Assembly (NCBI GenBank): GCA_963811255.1
Contig: CAWEQI010000003.1
Span: 1,240,001 to 1,304,000 of the forward strand
Source of the DNA: Croceibacterium_B sp963811255
GTDB lineage: Bacteria > Pseudomonadota > Alphaproteobacteria > Sphingomonadales > Sphingomonadaceae
Length of the DNA: 64,000 bases
Direction: 5' to 3'
Shown here: positions 43,961 through 52,331 of the stretch, one piece after another
Layout of the letters: every line of letters starts with the position of its first letter
How positions within the stretch are numbered: position 1 is the first letter of the stretch
The notes under the pieces: generated by a model
Databases searched by the model: none
Told to the model about the DNA's origin: nothing
The model's input: the letters and a program-made list of their open reading frames with translations, nothing else
Translations under genes and position numbers: made by a program

Positions 43961-44656
43961 GTGCGGCGTCTGCGCGAACGCTGGCAGTCGCGCCAGGAGC
44001 GGAAGGACGGCCGCGACGGGCGACGGCGCCGGCGCAAGGCCGCGCTGGCGATCTCGGCCGGCGTGATGGGGCTCAGCACCGCCGCGATGGTCCCCGCCAA
44101 GCCGCCGCCGCGAGCGATCGTCGCCCCTCCCCTCGGCAACGTCCGCAAGCCAGCGGCGATGCTTTCGCCGAGCCACAAGCTGCTGCAGACGATGATCCAG
44201 GAGGAAGGGGCGCGGCGGACCGTCTATCGCGATGTCGCGGGAAACCCGACCGTCGGCGTCGGTCATCTCGTCACGCCAGCCGATCACCTGCAGGTCGGCG
44301 ACCGCATCAGCCACGATCAGGTGCTCGATTTCCTCGAACAGGATCTCGGTACCGCCCAGCAGGCGGTGAGGCAGCTCGTCGGCGACCTACCGCTGCACCA
44401 GAACGAATACGACGCCCTGGTCGACCTTGCCTTCAATGTCGGCGCGGGCAATCTGTCCCCCGAACGCAGCCCGGGGCTCAATGCGGCGATCGCATCGCAC
44501 GATTACGATGCCATCGCCGACGAACTCGACTATCATCACGCCGCCGGGCACATGGCGATGGGCCTTGTCTACCGGAGCGAGAGACGCGAAAATATCTTCA
44601 CCGACGCTTCCTATGTCGATCCGCGCGACGCCGGCCAGGTGTCGGTCAACGCTTAG
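43961..44656 (+). CDS. Phage-type lysozyme (GH24) with basic membrane-anchor N-terminus
   Basis: A muramidase. The GH24 catalytic triad is complete, E-x8-D-x5-T in EEGARRTVYRDVAGNPTVGVGH, and the C-half has NEYDALVDLAFNVGAGNL. Before it lies a very basic stretch (RQERKDGRDGRRRRRK) and one hydrophobic helix (AALAISAGVMGLSTAAMV), a signal-anchor-like arrangement. The start is uncertain: GTG 43961 is canonical, while a perfect AGGAG stands 6 bases before ATA 43868. No other phage genes are near, so this is probably a domesticated cell-wall enzyme. Confidence 0.82.
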   Translation: MRRLRERWQSRQERKDGRDGRRRRRKAALAISAGVMGLSTAAMVPAKPPPRAIVAPPLGNVRKPAAMLSPSHKLLQTMIQEEGARRTVYRDVAGNPTVGVGHLVTPADHLQVGDRISHDQVLDFLEQDLGTAQQAVRQLVGDLPLHQNEYDALVDLAFNVGAGNLSPERSPGLNAAIASHDYDAIADELDYHHAAGHMAMGLVYRSERRENIFTDASYVDPRDAGQVSVNA

Positions 44657-45236
44657 CCTCGCGGCGGCGGCAGCGCTGTCCCTCGCGGGCTGCGGCGCCG
44701 CGGCGCCTCAAGCCAAGCAGCCGGGCGCCGTCGCCGATGACGACCGGGCTGCCGACTGCCTCGATGTCGTCTGGCGAGCCCAAGCGGCCCCCGACAAGAC
44801 GTTCGACCGGGCGCACGACCGGGTCAACGGCGGCTCGATCTCGTGCGCCACCGGCACCAGCGCGAGTCAGTTCGCCGCCCTGCTGAGGGCCGTCCGCGGC
44901 TCGGCCGCGCGCGGCGACTACGCCGCCCTGACGGCCGAGGTGGGTCTGCCGCTGCTGTACATCGACCGCGCCGGCACCAAGCACGAACTGGACCGTGCGG
45001 CGCTTATGGCCGAAGCGGATCGCGTCTTCTCTCCACCGATGCTCGCGCTGCTCCGAAAGCTCCAGTTCGCTGACCTGACGGTCGTCCAGCGCGAGGGCGC
45101 ATTCGCCGGCCTCGGCGCGGTATGGCTGGTCGCCGGGCGCACCGGCGGACCGCCGCGGATCGTGACCATTGACCGCAAGGCGCTCGATGAAGCGGCCGCC
45201 GCCACCCAGCGCCGGCGGACCCGGACAGGCGAATAA
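44613..45236 (+). CDS. Putative lipoprotein of unknown function
   Basis: A 207-residue protein. A signal with lipobox LAGC (CRSTLSLAAAAALSLAGCG) would fix it to a membrane. The rest is soluble, with two Cys (AADCLDVVW, GSISCATGT) that could form a disulfide, and FSPPMLALLRKLQFADLTVVQREGAFAGLGAVWLVAGRTG as the best ordered region. I do not recognise the family. Its ATG lies 44 bases inside the lysozyme gene, suggesting coupled expression. Confidence 0.72.
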   Translation: MSIRATPARCRSTLSLAAAAALSLAGCGAAAPQAKQPGAVADDDRAADCLDVVWRAQAAPDKTFDRAHDRVNGGSISCATGTSASQFAALLRAVRGSAARGDYAALTAEVGLPLLYIDRAGTKHELDRAALMAEADRVFSPPMLALLRKLQFADLTVVQREGAFAGLGAVWLVAGRTGGPPRIVTIDRKALDEAAAATQRRRTRTGE

Positions 45237-45326
45237 TCCGTTCAACGGATTGTCATCCGCGACGAACTACGGCTAGGGCAAGTTTCAGGCGAAACCGGTT
45301 CGGTGCGCGCGGCAGGAGAATGACGG

Positions 45327-47543
45327 ATGCGGATGCGTTGGTTGGCCACGGCAGGGGTGGCTTCGATCATGGCGGCAGGTGTAGCGATGGCAGGAACGGC
45401 AACGGCTCAGGAACCCACGGCGGCAACCGCCGCGATCCCCCAGGCGACCGGTCCGTTCGCCCATCCCAGCACTTTGCCGTTCCACGCGCCCGATTTCACC
45501 AAGATCAAGGACTCCGACTTCAAGCCGAGCTTCGAGCAGGCGATGGCGATTCAGGACGCCGAAGTCGCCGCAATCGACGCCAACCCGGCGCCGCCGACTT
45601 TCCAGAACACGATCGTCGCCTATGAGAAGACCGGGCGCATGCTCGGCCGGGTGCAGGCGGTGTTCAGCGCGCTGACCAGCGCCGACACCAACGACACGCT
45701 CGACGCCATCGACGCCGAGGAATCGCCCAGGCTGAGCGCCCACTTCGACAGGATCAACCTCGACCCGAAGCTGTTCGCCCGGGTCAAGTCGGTGTACGAC
45801 AAGCGCGCCTCGCTCAATCTCGACGAGGAAGATTCCAAGCTGCTCGAGAAGACCTACAAGCGGATGGTCCACGCGGGCGCGCTGCTGACGCCGGCGCAAA
45901 AGGCGCGGGTGCAGCAGATCAACGCCAAGCTGTCGGAGCTGACGACCGAATTCTCGCAGCGGCTGACCAAGGCCCAGGCCGACGGCGCGCTGGTGATCGA
46001 CGACAAGGCCAAGCTGGCCGGGATGAGCGACAACGAGATCGCCGCCGCGGCCAAGGAAGCCGCCGACCGCAAGATGGCCGGCAAATGGGTGCTAGCGCTG
46101 CAGAACACCACACAGCAGCCGCAACTCGTCAGCCTGACCGACCGCGCCACGCGCGAGCAGTTGTTCGAGAACGGCTGGCACCGCGCCGACAAGGGCGACA
46201 AGGACGATACCGGCGCGCTGGTGGCGCAAATCGCCGATCTCCGCGCTGAGGAGGCGGCGATCTTCGGCGATCCCGACTGGGCGACCTACCAGATGTACGA
46301 CAGCATGGCCAAGAACCCGAAGACCGCGATCGACTTCATGACCGCGATGGTTCCGCCGCTGCATGCCGCGCAGGAGCGCGAGGTCGCCGCGCTCGACGCC
46401 GAGATCAAAGCCGACGGGCAGAACTTCGACGTCAAGCCGTGGGACTGGCAGCTCTACGCCGCGCAGCTCAAGAAGCAGAAGTACGATTTCAACGAAGACA
46501 CGCTCAAGCCCTACTTCGAGATTCACCACGTCCTCGAGGACGGCGTGTTCTACGCCGCCAACCAGCTCTACGGCCTGACCTTCAAGCGCCGCACGGACAT
46601 CCCGGTCTACAATCCCGACGTGTGGACCTACACCGTCTACGACAAGGACGGCTCCGAACTCGGCCTGTACTACTTCGATCCCTATCAGCGCCCGAACAAG
46701 CAGGGCGGCGCGTGGATGTCGAACTTCGTCGAACAGAGCCACCTGTTCGGCACCAAGCCCGTCGTCTACAACGTCCTCAACATCCAGAAGGCGCCCGAAG
46801 GCGAGCCGCAGCTGGTCACCTGGGACGACGTGACGACGATGTTCCATGAATTTGGCCACGCACTGCACGGCCTGTTCGCCGACCAGAAGTACACCACCAC
46901 CTCAGGCACAAACGTCGCCCGCGACTGGGTCGAGTTCCCGAGCCAGACCAACGAGCAATGGGCCTCGAACCCGAAGGTGCTGGCGCACTACGCGAAGAAC
47001 TACAAGACCGGCGAGCCGCTCGACCCGGCGCTGGTCGATAAGCTGGTCGCCTCGCAGACCTTCGACCAGGGGTACCAGTTCGGCGAGCTGGTCGAGGCCG
47101 CGCTGCTCGACATGAAATGGCACTCGATGAGTCCCGAGCAGGCGGCGGCGATCAAGACGACAGCCGACGTCGACGCCGCCGAGGCCAAGTGGCTCAACGA
47201 GCTTGGGCTCGACGTCGAGCATATCCCGCCGCGCTATCGCAGCACCTACTTCCGACACATCTTCGGCAGCTCGCTCGGTTACTCGGCCGGGTACTATTCG
47301 TATCTGTGGACCCAGATGCTCGATCACGACACCCGTCACTGGTTCATGAGCCACGGTGGCCTCACCCGCGCCAACGGCGAGCACTTCCGCAAAACCGTGC
47401 TGAGCAAGGGCGCGACAGAGGATTACGGCGTGATGTTCCGCAACCTCACCGGGCACAATCCTAGCCCGCTGCCGCTGCTCGAGGACAAAGGGCTGGCGCC
47501 CGCCCCGGCGAGCGGCGCGACGCACACCGGCGAGCGCGGTTAA
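45327..47543 (+). CDS. dcp: Secreted M3 family metallopeptidase (peptidyl-dipeptidase Dcp type)
   Basis: A 738-residue peptidase with a signal peptide (MRMRWLATAGVASIMAAGVAMA). It has a large helical domain, and the M3 zinc motif HEFGH in TMFHEFGHALHGLF with the downstream Glu in RDWVEFPSQTNEQWA. YRSTYFRHIFGSSLGYSAGYYSYLW is the substrate-binding Tyr block. It should release dipeptides from peptides outside the cytoplasm. With the M13 and M16 enzymes it suggests a peptide-scavenging lifestyle. Confidence 0.95.
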   Translation: MRMRWLATAGVASIMAAGVAMAGTATAQEPTAATAAIPQATGPFAHPSTLPFHAPDFTKIKDSDFKPSFEQAMAIQDAEVAAIDANPAPPTFQNTIVAYEKTGRMLGRVQAVFSALTSADTNDTLDAIDAEESPRLSAHFDRINLDPKLFARVKSVYDKRASLNLDEEDSKLLEKTYKRMVHAGALLTPAQKARVQQINAKLSELTTEFSQRLTKAQADGALVIDDKAKLAGMSDNEIAAAAKEAADRKMAGKWVLALQNTTQQPQLVSLTDRATREQLFENGWHRADKGDKDDTGALVAQIADLRAEEAAIFGDPDWATYQMYDSMAKNPKTAIDFMTAMVPPLHAAQEREVAALDAEIKADGQNFDVKPWDWQLYAAQLKKQKYDFNEDTLKPYFEIHHVLEDGVFYAANQLYGLTFKRRTDIPVYNPDVWTYTVYDKDGSELGLYYFDPYQRPNKQGGAWMSNFVEQSHLFGTKPVVYNVLNIQKAPEGEPQLVTWDDVTTMFHEFGHALHGLFADQKYTTTSGTNVARDWVEFPSQTNEQWASNPKVLAHYAKNYKTGEPLDPALVDKLVASQTFDQGYQFGELVEAALLDMKWHSMSPEQAAAIKTTADVDAAEAKWLNELGLDVEHIPPRYRSTYFRHIFGSSLGYSAGYYSYLWTQMLDHDTRHWFMSHGGLTRANGEHFRKTVLSKGATEDYGVMFRNLTGHNPSPLPLLEDKGLAPAPASGATHTGERG

Positions 47544-48265
47544 CCCGCAACCAGCGCCCGCGCGCCCGGTTCGCCGACCCAGCGTGCGGGCACGCCCCAC
47601 ACCCCCTCGATAACCGCCGGGTCAAGCGCCTCCTCGGGCGCGCCATCGGCGACCAGACGGCCCCGCTCGAGCACCAGCACCCGATCCGCGCGGTTCATCG
47701 CCAGCGCCACGTCGTGGAGCACCAGCACCACCCCCGCGCCCTCGCGCGCGGCGCGTTTGAGATGCGCCACCAGCGCAATCTGGTGCCCGAGATCGAGCGC
47801 GGCGAGCGGCTCGTCAGCGAGGATCCAGCGCGGTTCACCGGCGAGGACGCGAGCCAGCAAAGCGCGCGCCCTTTCGCCGCCCGACAACGTGCTCACCGGC
47901 CGGCTGGCGAACTGCTCGAGATCGAGCGCAGCCAGCGCAGCATCGGTTTGCGTATCGCCATCGCCGCTATGCGGCAGCCGGCCGAGCGCCACCAGATTGC
48001 GCACCGACAGGTCCCAGGCGATCTCGCCGTCCTGCGGCAGGTAACCGATCGCCCGCGCCCGCTCGCGCGAATGCAGTGACGCCAGAGGGGTGCCGTCGAG
48101 CAGCGCCCCGCCGCTCTCGGGGGCGAGCAATCCGGCAAGGCACTGCAGCAACGTCGATTTGCCCGCCCCGTTGGGCCCGCAAATCGCGGTCACCTCACCC
48201 GGCCGCAGCGCGGCGCTGACCGCGGCGATACGGCTTGCAAGGGAGAGATTACGCGCTTCGAGCAT
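47540..48265 (-). CDS. btuD: Vitamin B12 ABC transporter ATPase
   Basis: A 241-residue ABC ATPase. The Walker A is GPNGAGKST, the signature is LSGGERARALLARVLAG and the Walker B is WILADEPLAALD. Similar proteins serve iron siderophores too, but the shared operon with a BtuB-like receptor and a cobalamin riboswitch makes B12 the likely cargo. It shares one base with the btuC stop (TGATG). The long upward extension of the frame overlaps btuC and is not coding. Confidence 0.9.
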   Translation of the reverse strand: MLEARNLSLASRIAAVSAALRPGEVTAICGPNGAGKSTLLQCLAGLLAPESGGALLDGTPLASLHSRERARAIGYLPQDGEIAWDLSVRNLVALGRLPHSGDGDTQTDAALAALDLEQFASRPVSTLSGGERARALLARVLAGEPRWILADEPLAALDLGHQIALVAHLKRAAREGAGVVLVLHDVALAMNRADRVLVLERGRLVADGAPEEALDPAVIEGVWGVPARWVGEPGARALVAG

Positions 48266-49215
48266 CACACCGCCTCCCGCCGCATCTTCAGCAGCAGGTG
48301 CAGGAAGAACGGCGCACCGATCAGGCTCAGGGCGATGCCGAGCCTGAGCTCGGTCACCAGCGGCAGGATGCGGCACACGCAGTCGGCCACCAGCACCAGC
48401 AGCGCGCCGGCGAGCGCGCTCGGCATGATCAGCGAGCTCGGGCGCTTGTCGGTTAGCGGGCGCACCAGGTGCGGCACCATCAGGCCGACGAAGCCGATCA
48501 CTCCGGCGACCGCCACTCCGCTGCCGACCGTCAGCCCGACGCCGGCGACCAGCAGCGCCTGCAGCCGCCCCGGCGACACGCCGAGCGAGCGCGCTGCCGC
48601 CTCGCCCAACGTCAACGCGTCGAGCCCGCGCCCGGCGAGGCGCAACAGGGCGATCCCGACGAGCGTCAGCGGCGCCGCCAGCGCCACGTCGGCCCAGGTG
48701 CGGTCGGTCAGCGCGCCCATCAGCCAGACGACGATCTCGCTGGTGGCGAAGGCGTTCGGCGCCAGGCTGATCGCGAGGCTGGTCAGCGCCCCGGCGAGGC
48801 TGGCGATCATCATGCCCGCGAGCGTGAACAGCGCCACCCCGCCCGCGCGCCCGGCGATCAGCGCCAGTAGCGCCATGGCTCCGGCCGCGCCAGCGAGCGC
48901 GAACAGCGGCAGCCACCAGCCGCTCGCCAGCCCGAACAGCAGGCTCAGCACCGCGCCGAACGCCGCGCCGGGACCGATGCCGAACAGCCCGGGATCGGCC
49001 AGCGGGTTCCTCAGATACCCCTGCATCGCCGCCCCCGTGGCGCCGAGCCCGCCGCCGATAGTCACCGCCAGCAGCGCGCGCGGCAGGCGCAACTCGCCGA
49101 GGATTACCGCCGCGTTGGGCGTCGTCCACGGATCGAGCCACACACGCCCGGCGAGCAGCGACAGCGGCAGGGCGATGGCGAGCGTGAGGAGCAGGATGGG
49201 GACGGGGCGGGTCAC
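48265..49215 (-). CDS. btuC: Vitamin B12 ABC transporter permease (FecCD/BtuC family)
   Basis: A 316-residue inner-membrane permease with about ten helices. Family landmarks are GGGLGATGAAMQGYLRNPLADPGLFGIGPGAAFGAV and AGVIGFVGLMVPHLVR, the latter contacting the ATPase. It overlaps btuF by 4 bases and btuD by one base, so all three are tightly coupled. Confidence 0.92.
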   Translation of the reverse strand: MTRPVPILLLTLAIALPLSLLAGRVWLDPWTTPNAAVILGELRLPRALLAVTIGGGLGATGAAMQGYLRNPLADPGLFGIGPGAAFGAVLSLLFGLASGWWLPLFALAGAAGAMALLALIAGRAGGVALFTLAGMMIASLAGALTSLAISLAPNAFATSEIVVWLMGALTDRTWADVALAAPLTLVGIALLRLAGRGLDALTLGEAAARSLGVSPGRLQALLVAGVGLTVGSGVAVAGVIGFVGLMVPHLVRPLTDKRPSSLIMPSALAGALLVLVADCVCRILPLVTELRLGIALSLIGAPFFLHLLLKMRREAV

Positions 49216-50045
49216 AGCTCCTCCTCACCCATTCCGTCACGTAACTCCGCCAGCCGCCGAGCCAGCCGCGGGATCGTCGGCCCGCCACAATAAAGAAGGT
49301 TCGGCGCGATCGCGGCGTAGCGCACCCCCTTCAGGTGCCGCAGCGCCGGATGGTGCTCCATCCGCTCATCGCCGGCGGCGATCACCAGTTGCGGCGGGTC
49401 GGCCAGCACTTGCTCGAGCGGCAGGTACGCTCCCTCGCCCAGGCCGCGCTCGGCCGACAGACTGACGAACCCGCTGTTGCCGAGCAGTTGCGCGACCAGC
49501 GTGTCCGGTCCCGGCACCAGCCCCCCTTCCTGCCACACCAGTGCCGTCGGACGAGGTCCGCTTCGATGCGCCGCGGCGACGGCTTCGGACATGCGCGAAA
49601 CCAGCGCCTCGCCCCGCGCCGGCTCTCCAGCCAGCAGCGCCAACCGCCGCACCTGCGCTTCGCTTTGCGCCACGGTCGAGGCAATGCCGACCGTCTCGAC
49701 ACGCATGCCGAGCCGACGAAACGCGTTCACCGTCGCCGGATCGAGGAAGCTGCCGGTGACGACCACGTCCGGATCGAGCGCCAGCACCTCCTCCACGGTG
49801 CCGCCCGTCTCCGGAAACCGCCGTGCCTCGTCCGCCGGCATCGAGCTGGCGCGCGGATCGTGCGAATAATGCGACACCGCCAGCAACTGCCCCGGCGCGG
49901 TCACCTCGGCGAGAATCGCGTCGGTGCACGGATTAAGGCTGACGATGGTCGGGTGGTGAGCGTGGCGGCGCTCTGCGGGCTGGACCACGCACGCGGTAAG
50001 CAGGAGACTGGTCGCGGCTGCCAGGATACTCCTCACAGCCGCCAC
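49212..50045 (-). CDS. btuF: Periplasmic cobalamin-binding protein (BtuF-like), lipidated
   Basis: A 277-residue type III substrate-binding protein. The signal has a lipobox LTAC (LLLTACVVQPAE), suggesting a lipoprotein rather than a soluble BtuF. Recognisable are IVSLNPCTDAILAEV and LALDPDVVVTGSFLDPATV. GTG 50045 overlaps the btuB end by 13 bases, and GTG 50036 would also give a signal peptide. It passes cobalamin from the receptor to BtuCD. Confidence 0.88.
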   Translation of the reverse strand: MAAVRSILAAATSLLLTACVVQPAERRHAHHPTIVSLNPCTDAILAEVTAPGQLLAVSHYSHDPRASSMPADEARRFPETGGTVEEVLALDPDVVVTGSFLDPATVNAFRRLGMRVETVGIASTVAQSEAQVRRLALLAGEPARGEALVSRMSEAVAAAHRSGPRPTALVWQEGGLVPGPDTLVAQLLGNSGFVSLSAERGLGEGAYLPLEQVLADPPQLVIAAGDERMEHHPALRHLKGVRYAAIAPNLLYCGGPTIPRLARRLAELRDGMGEEEL

Positions 50046-51904
50046 CTCGCGCCGACGAAGGCGCCACGCGGCGGCGAAGCGTAGCCGGCGGCGGTCTGGT
50101 AGCGTTCGTCCGCCAGATTCTCGATCCGCCCGTAAAGCTCCACGCTTCGGCTCACCCGCCAGCGCGCGGTCAGGTCGAGCACGGCGAAGCTGTTCAGCGG
50201 CACAAGATTCGCCGCGTCGTCATAACTCCCCGACACCCAGCGCAAATCCGCGCCCAGCGTCGGGCCGCCGCGCACCACCCGCCACTCCGCGGCAAGCAAC
50301 AGCGTGTGCCGCGGTCGCCGGGCGAGGCGGTTGCCGAGCTCGGGCGACCCGCGCGTCCGGTCGCCTGCGTCCAGGTAACTGTAGGCCAGCCGCGCCGTCA
50401 TCCCGGGCGCCAGCTCTGCGCCCGCCTCGAATTCGACCCCTTGCGCCCGCGTGCGCCCGATATTGCCGTAGGTGCCGTAAGGCCGACTGGCGCAGAGCCC
50501 GTCGCTCCGCCCAAAGCACGAGACGAAGTCGATCAGGTCCTCGCTGTCGCGACGGAACAGCGCCAGCGAGGCATACGGCAGCCGGTTACGGTCGCGCCAG
50601 GCGAGCGCGAGGTCGAAGCTGGTGCTGCGCTCGGGCCGCAGCGCGGCGTTGCCGTAGTCGGAGAACAGCTGGAACAGCGTCGGTGCCTTGAAGCCCTGCC
50701 CGACCGAGGCGCGCAACCGCACCTCGGGCGCAACTTCGTAGCTGACATCCGCGCCAAGAGTGGTCGCCCCGCCAAAACCGGCATGGTCGTCGCGGCGCAC
50801 ACCGGCATGCGCCACCAGATGGCCGCTTTCGATCCCCAGTTGGGCATAGGCCCCTACTGTGTGGCTGTGCGCCGGGCGGTCGACTAGCGTAACATAGCTG
50901 TCCCGTTGGTAATCGCCGCCGAAGTCGAGCCGGAACGGCCCCGCCGGACGCCACTGGCCTGCCAGGTCCACCCGATCGCTGTGGCCGTCGCTGGCGAAGG
51001 TCGGCGCCGGCCCCGCGGCGGGATCGAACGTGGTGCGCCGAGTCTCGGCGAACGAGTAGGTGGCCGACAGATCGAGCGGTCCCCCGCTATATCTCGCCCC
51101 TGCGGCGCCCGAAACCTGCCGCGTCCGCTGGGTTTCGGCGGTGTCGGCGAGCACGTAATCCGGCGGCGGATAGCCGTCGAGATCGAGGTCACCGGCAGCG
51201 TAGCGTCCGTGGGCGAACAGCTCGAAGCCGGGCGAGAGATGTAGCCGCCCCTCCCCGTTCGCCGCCCATTGCTGGAACCCGTCGGGTTCGGTGCCGTTCG
51301 CCGCGCTCGAGAACCCGCCTGTGCGGTACCAGGTCGCTGAGCCGCCGAGGAAGCCGGGCTCGCCGCCGATGCCGCCCGCCAGTGAGGCGCTGGCGGTGTC
51401 GCGCGAACCCAATTCCGCGTCGGCTTCAAGCCCGGGGTCGGCCCGCGTCGTGACCGCCAGCACGCCGCCGATCGCGTCGGAGCCCCACACGGTGCTGTTG
51501 GAGCTGCGCAGCAGGTCGAGCTTGGCGATGTTGCCGGCGAGCAGGTTGCCGAAGTCAAATCCGCCGCCGGGCGCCGCCGGATCGGCGACGCGCACGCCGT
51601 CGATCAGCACCAGCAGCTGCTCGGCCTCGGCCCCGCGCACGCGCACGCCGGTGAAGCTGCCCGGCGCGCCGTTGCGGCTGAAGCTCACCCCCGGCGCCCG
51701 CGTCAGCACCCGTGTCAGGTCGGTCCCCTGAACGGCGTCGATCTCGTCGCGTCCGATCACCGTCACTGGCTGCCCCGTTTGATCGACGTCGATCGCCTTT
51801 CCGGTGGCGGTGACGGTAATGTCCGTCACCGCGTCTTGCGCACGAGCCGCGGCCGGGGCCACGCCGCTCGATAACACCATCAAATAAATCAAGTTCTTGC
51901 GCAC
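50033..51904 (-). CDS. btuB: TonB-dependent vitamin B12 receptor
   Basis: A 623-residue outer-membrane receptor. It has a signal peptide, a plug domain (about 35-150, VTDITVTATG ... VRVRGAEAEQLLVLIDGVRVADPAAPGG) and a 22-strand barrel ending GAFVGARWRL. The TonB-box-like stretch is in DAVTDITVTA. I chose GTG 51904, behind GGGAGG 4 bases upstream, over the longer start at 51937. It is the first gene of the riboswitch-controlled btuB-F-C-D operon. Confidence 0.92.
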   Translation of the reverse strand: MRKNLIYLMVLSSGVAPAAARAQDAVTDITVTATGKAIDVDQTGQPVTVIGRDEIDAVQGTDLTRVLTRAPGVSFSRNGAPGSFTGVRVRGAEAEQLLVLIDGVRVADPAAPGGGFDFGNLLAGNIAKLDLLRSSNSTVWGSDAIGGVLAVTTRADPGLEADAELGSRDTASASLAGGIGGEPGFLGGSATWYRTGGFSSAANGTEPDGFQQWAANGEGRLHLSPGFELFAHGRYAAGDLDLDGYPPPDYVLADTAETQRTRQVSGAAGARYSGGPLDLSATYSFAETRRTTFDPAAGPAPTFASDGHSDRVDLAGQWRPAGPFRLDFGGDYQRDSYVTLVDRPAHSHTVGAYAQLGIESGHLVAHAGVRRDDHAGFGGATTLGADVSYEVAPEVRLRASVGQGFKAPTLFQLFSDYGNAALRPERSTSFDLALAWRDRNRLPYASLALFRRDSEDLIDFVSCFGRSDGLCASRPYGTYGNIGRTRAQGVEFEAGAELAPGMTARLAYSYLDAGDRTRGSPELGNRLARRPRHTLLLAAEWRVVRGGPTLGADLRWVSGSYDDAANLVPLNSFAVLDLTARWRVSRSVELYGRIENLADERYQTAAGYASPPRGAFVGARWRL

Positions 51905-51908
51905 CGAA

Positions 51909-51946
51909 CCTCCCACGCCAGACGAAGCGCCGTCCATGGCGGGAGG
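51909..51946 (-). promoter_or_regulatory. Hairpin sequestering the btuB ribosome-binding site
   Basis: In the mRNA, CCTCCCGCCA (51946-51937) can pair with TGGCGTGGGAGG (51920-51909), with one bulged base and a 16-base loop. The second arm includes the GGGAGG ribosome-binding site of btuB. This fits the expression platform of a cobalamin riboswitch that blocks translation when B12 is bound. The pairing is read from sequence, and the mechanism is inferred. Confidence 0.6.
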
Positions 51947-52019
51947 CCGCGCGATAGCGTCGCGCGATCAGCCCTCGCTTGCCTGCGGTGCACCCCGCCC
52001 GCGGGCCGAACGACGTATC

Positions 52020-52197
52020 GCGGATAGGTCTCCTGGCTCGCCGGCTCGTCGCCTCGCGCCTGCCTTCCCGATTGCTCAGTGGCTTTGCCGGCGCGCGGCT
52101 CCCCGGTCACAGTTGCGGGGGCAGCTTGGGCTCCTCACCCAATTCCCACAGCGGGCTCGCACCCGCCGGCCCGGCCTCCCGGGCGATCCGTGACACG
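52020..52197 (-). ncRNA. Cobalamin riboswitch upstream of btuB
   Basis: Read on the minus strand, the conserved elements occur in order. First GGTGCGAGCCCGC-like and GGGAATT stems, then GCTGCCCCCGCAACTGTGA (around 52107-52125), GCCACTG (52076-52082), GGGAAGGC, and the B12 box GAGCCAGGAGACCTATC (52023-52039). These are the invariant parts of the adenosyl/aquocobalamin riboswitch. It lies about 120 bases before btuB, with an RBS-masking hairpin between. Confidence 0.95.
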
Positions 52198-52331
52198 CCT
52201 TCGTCGATAGCTCCGCGCACGCGTCGGCGCAATCGCGGTTCGCCGTTAACGCCGTGTCCCGGCGTGTCCCACCACGGGACGGCCGGTTAACCGCGCGTGC
52301 GGCGGCGGGGCCAGGAAGCTACCGCCGTCCG

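Noticed and set aside
43961..44656. GH24 lysozyme as evidence of a prophage
   Set aside because: Flanking genes are all bacterial (thpR, a lipoprotein, dcp) and no phage structural or integrase genes occur.
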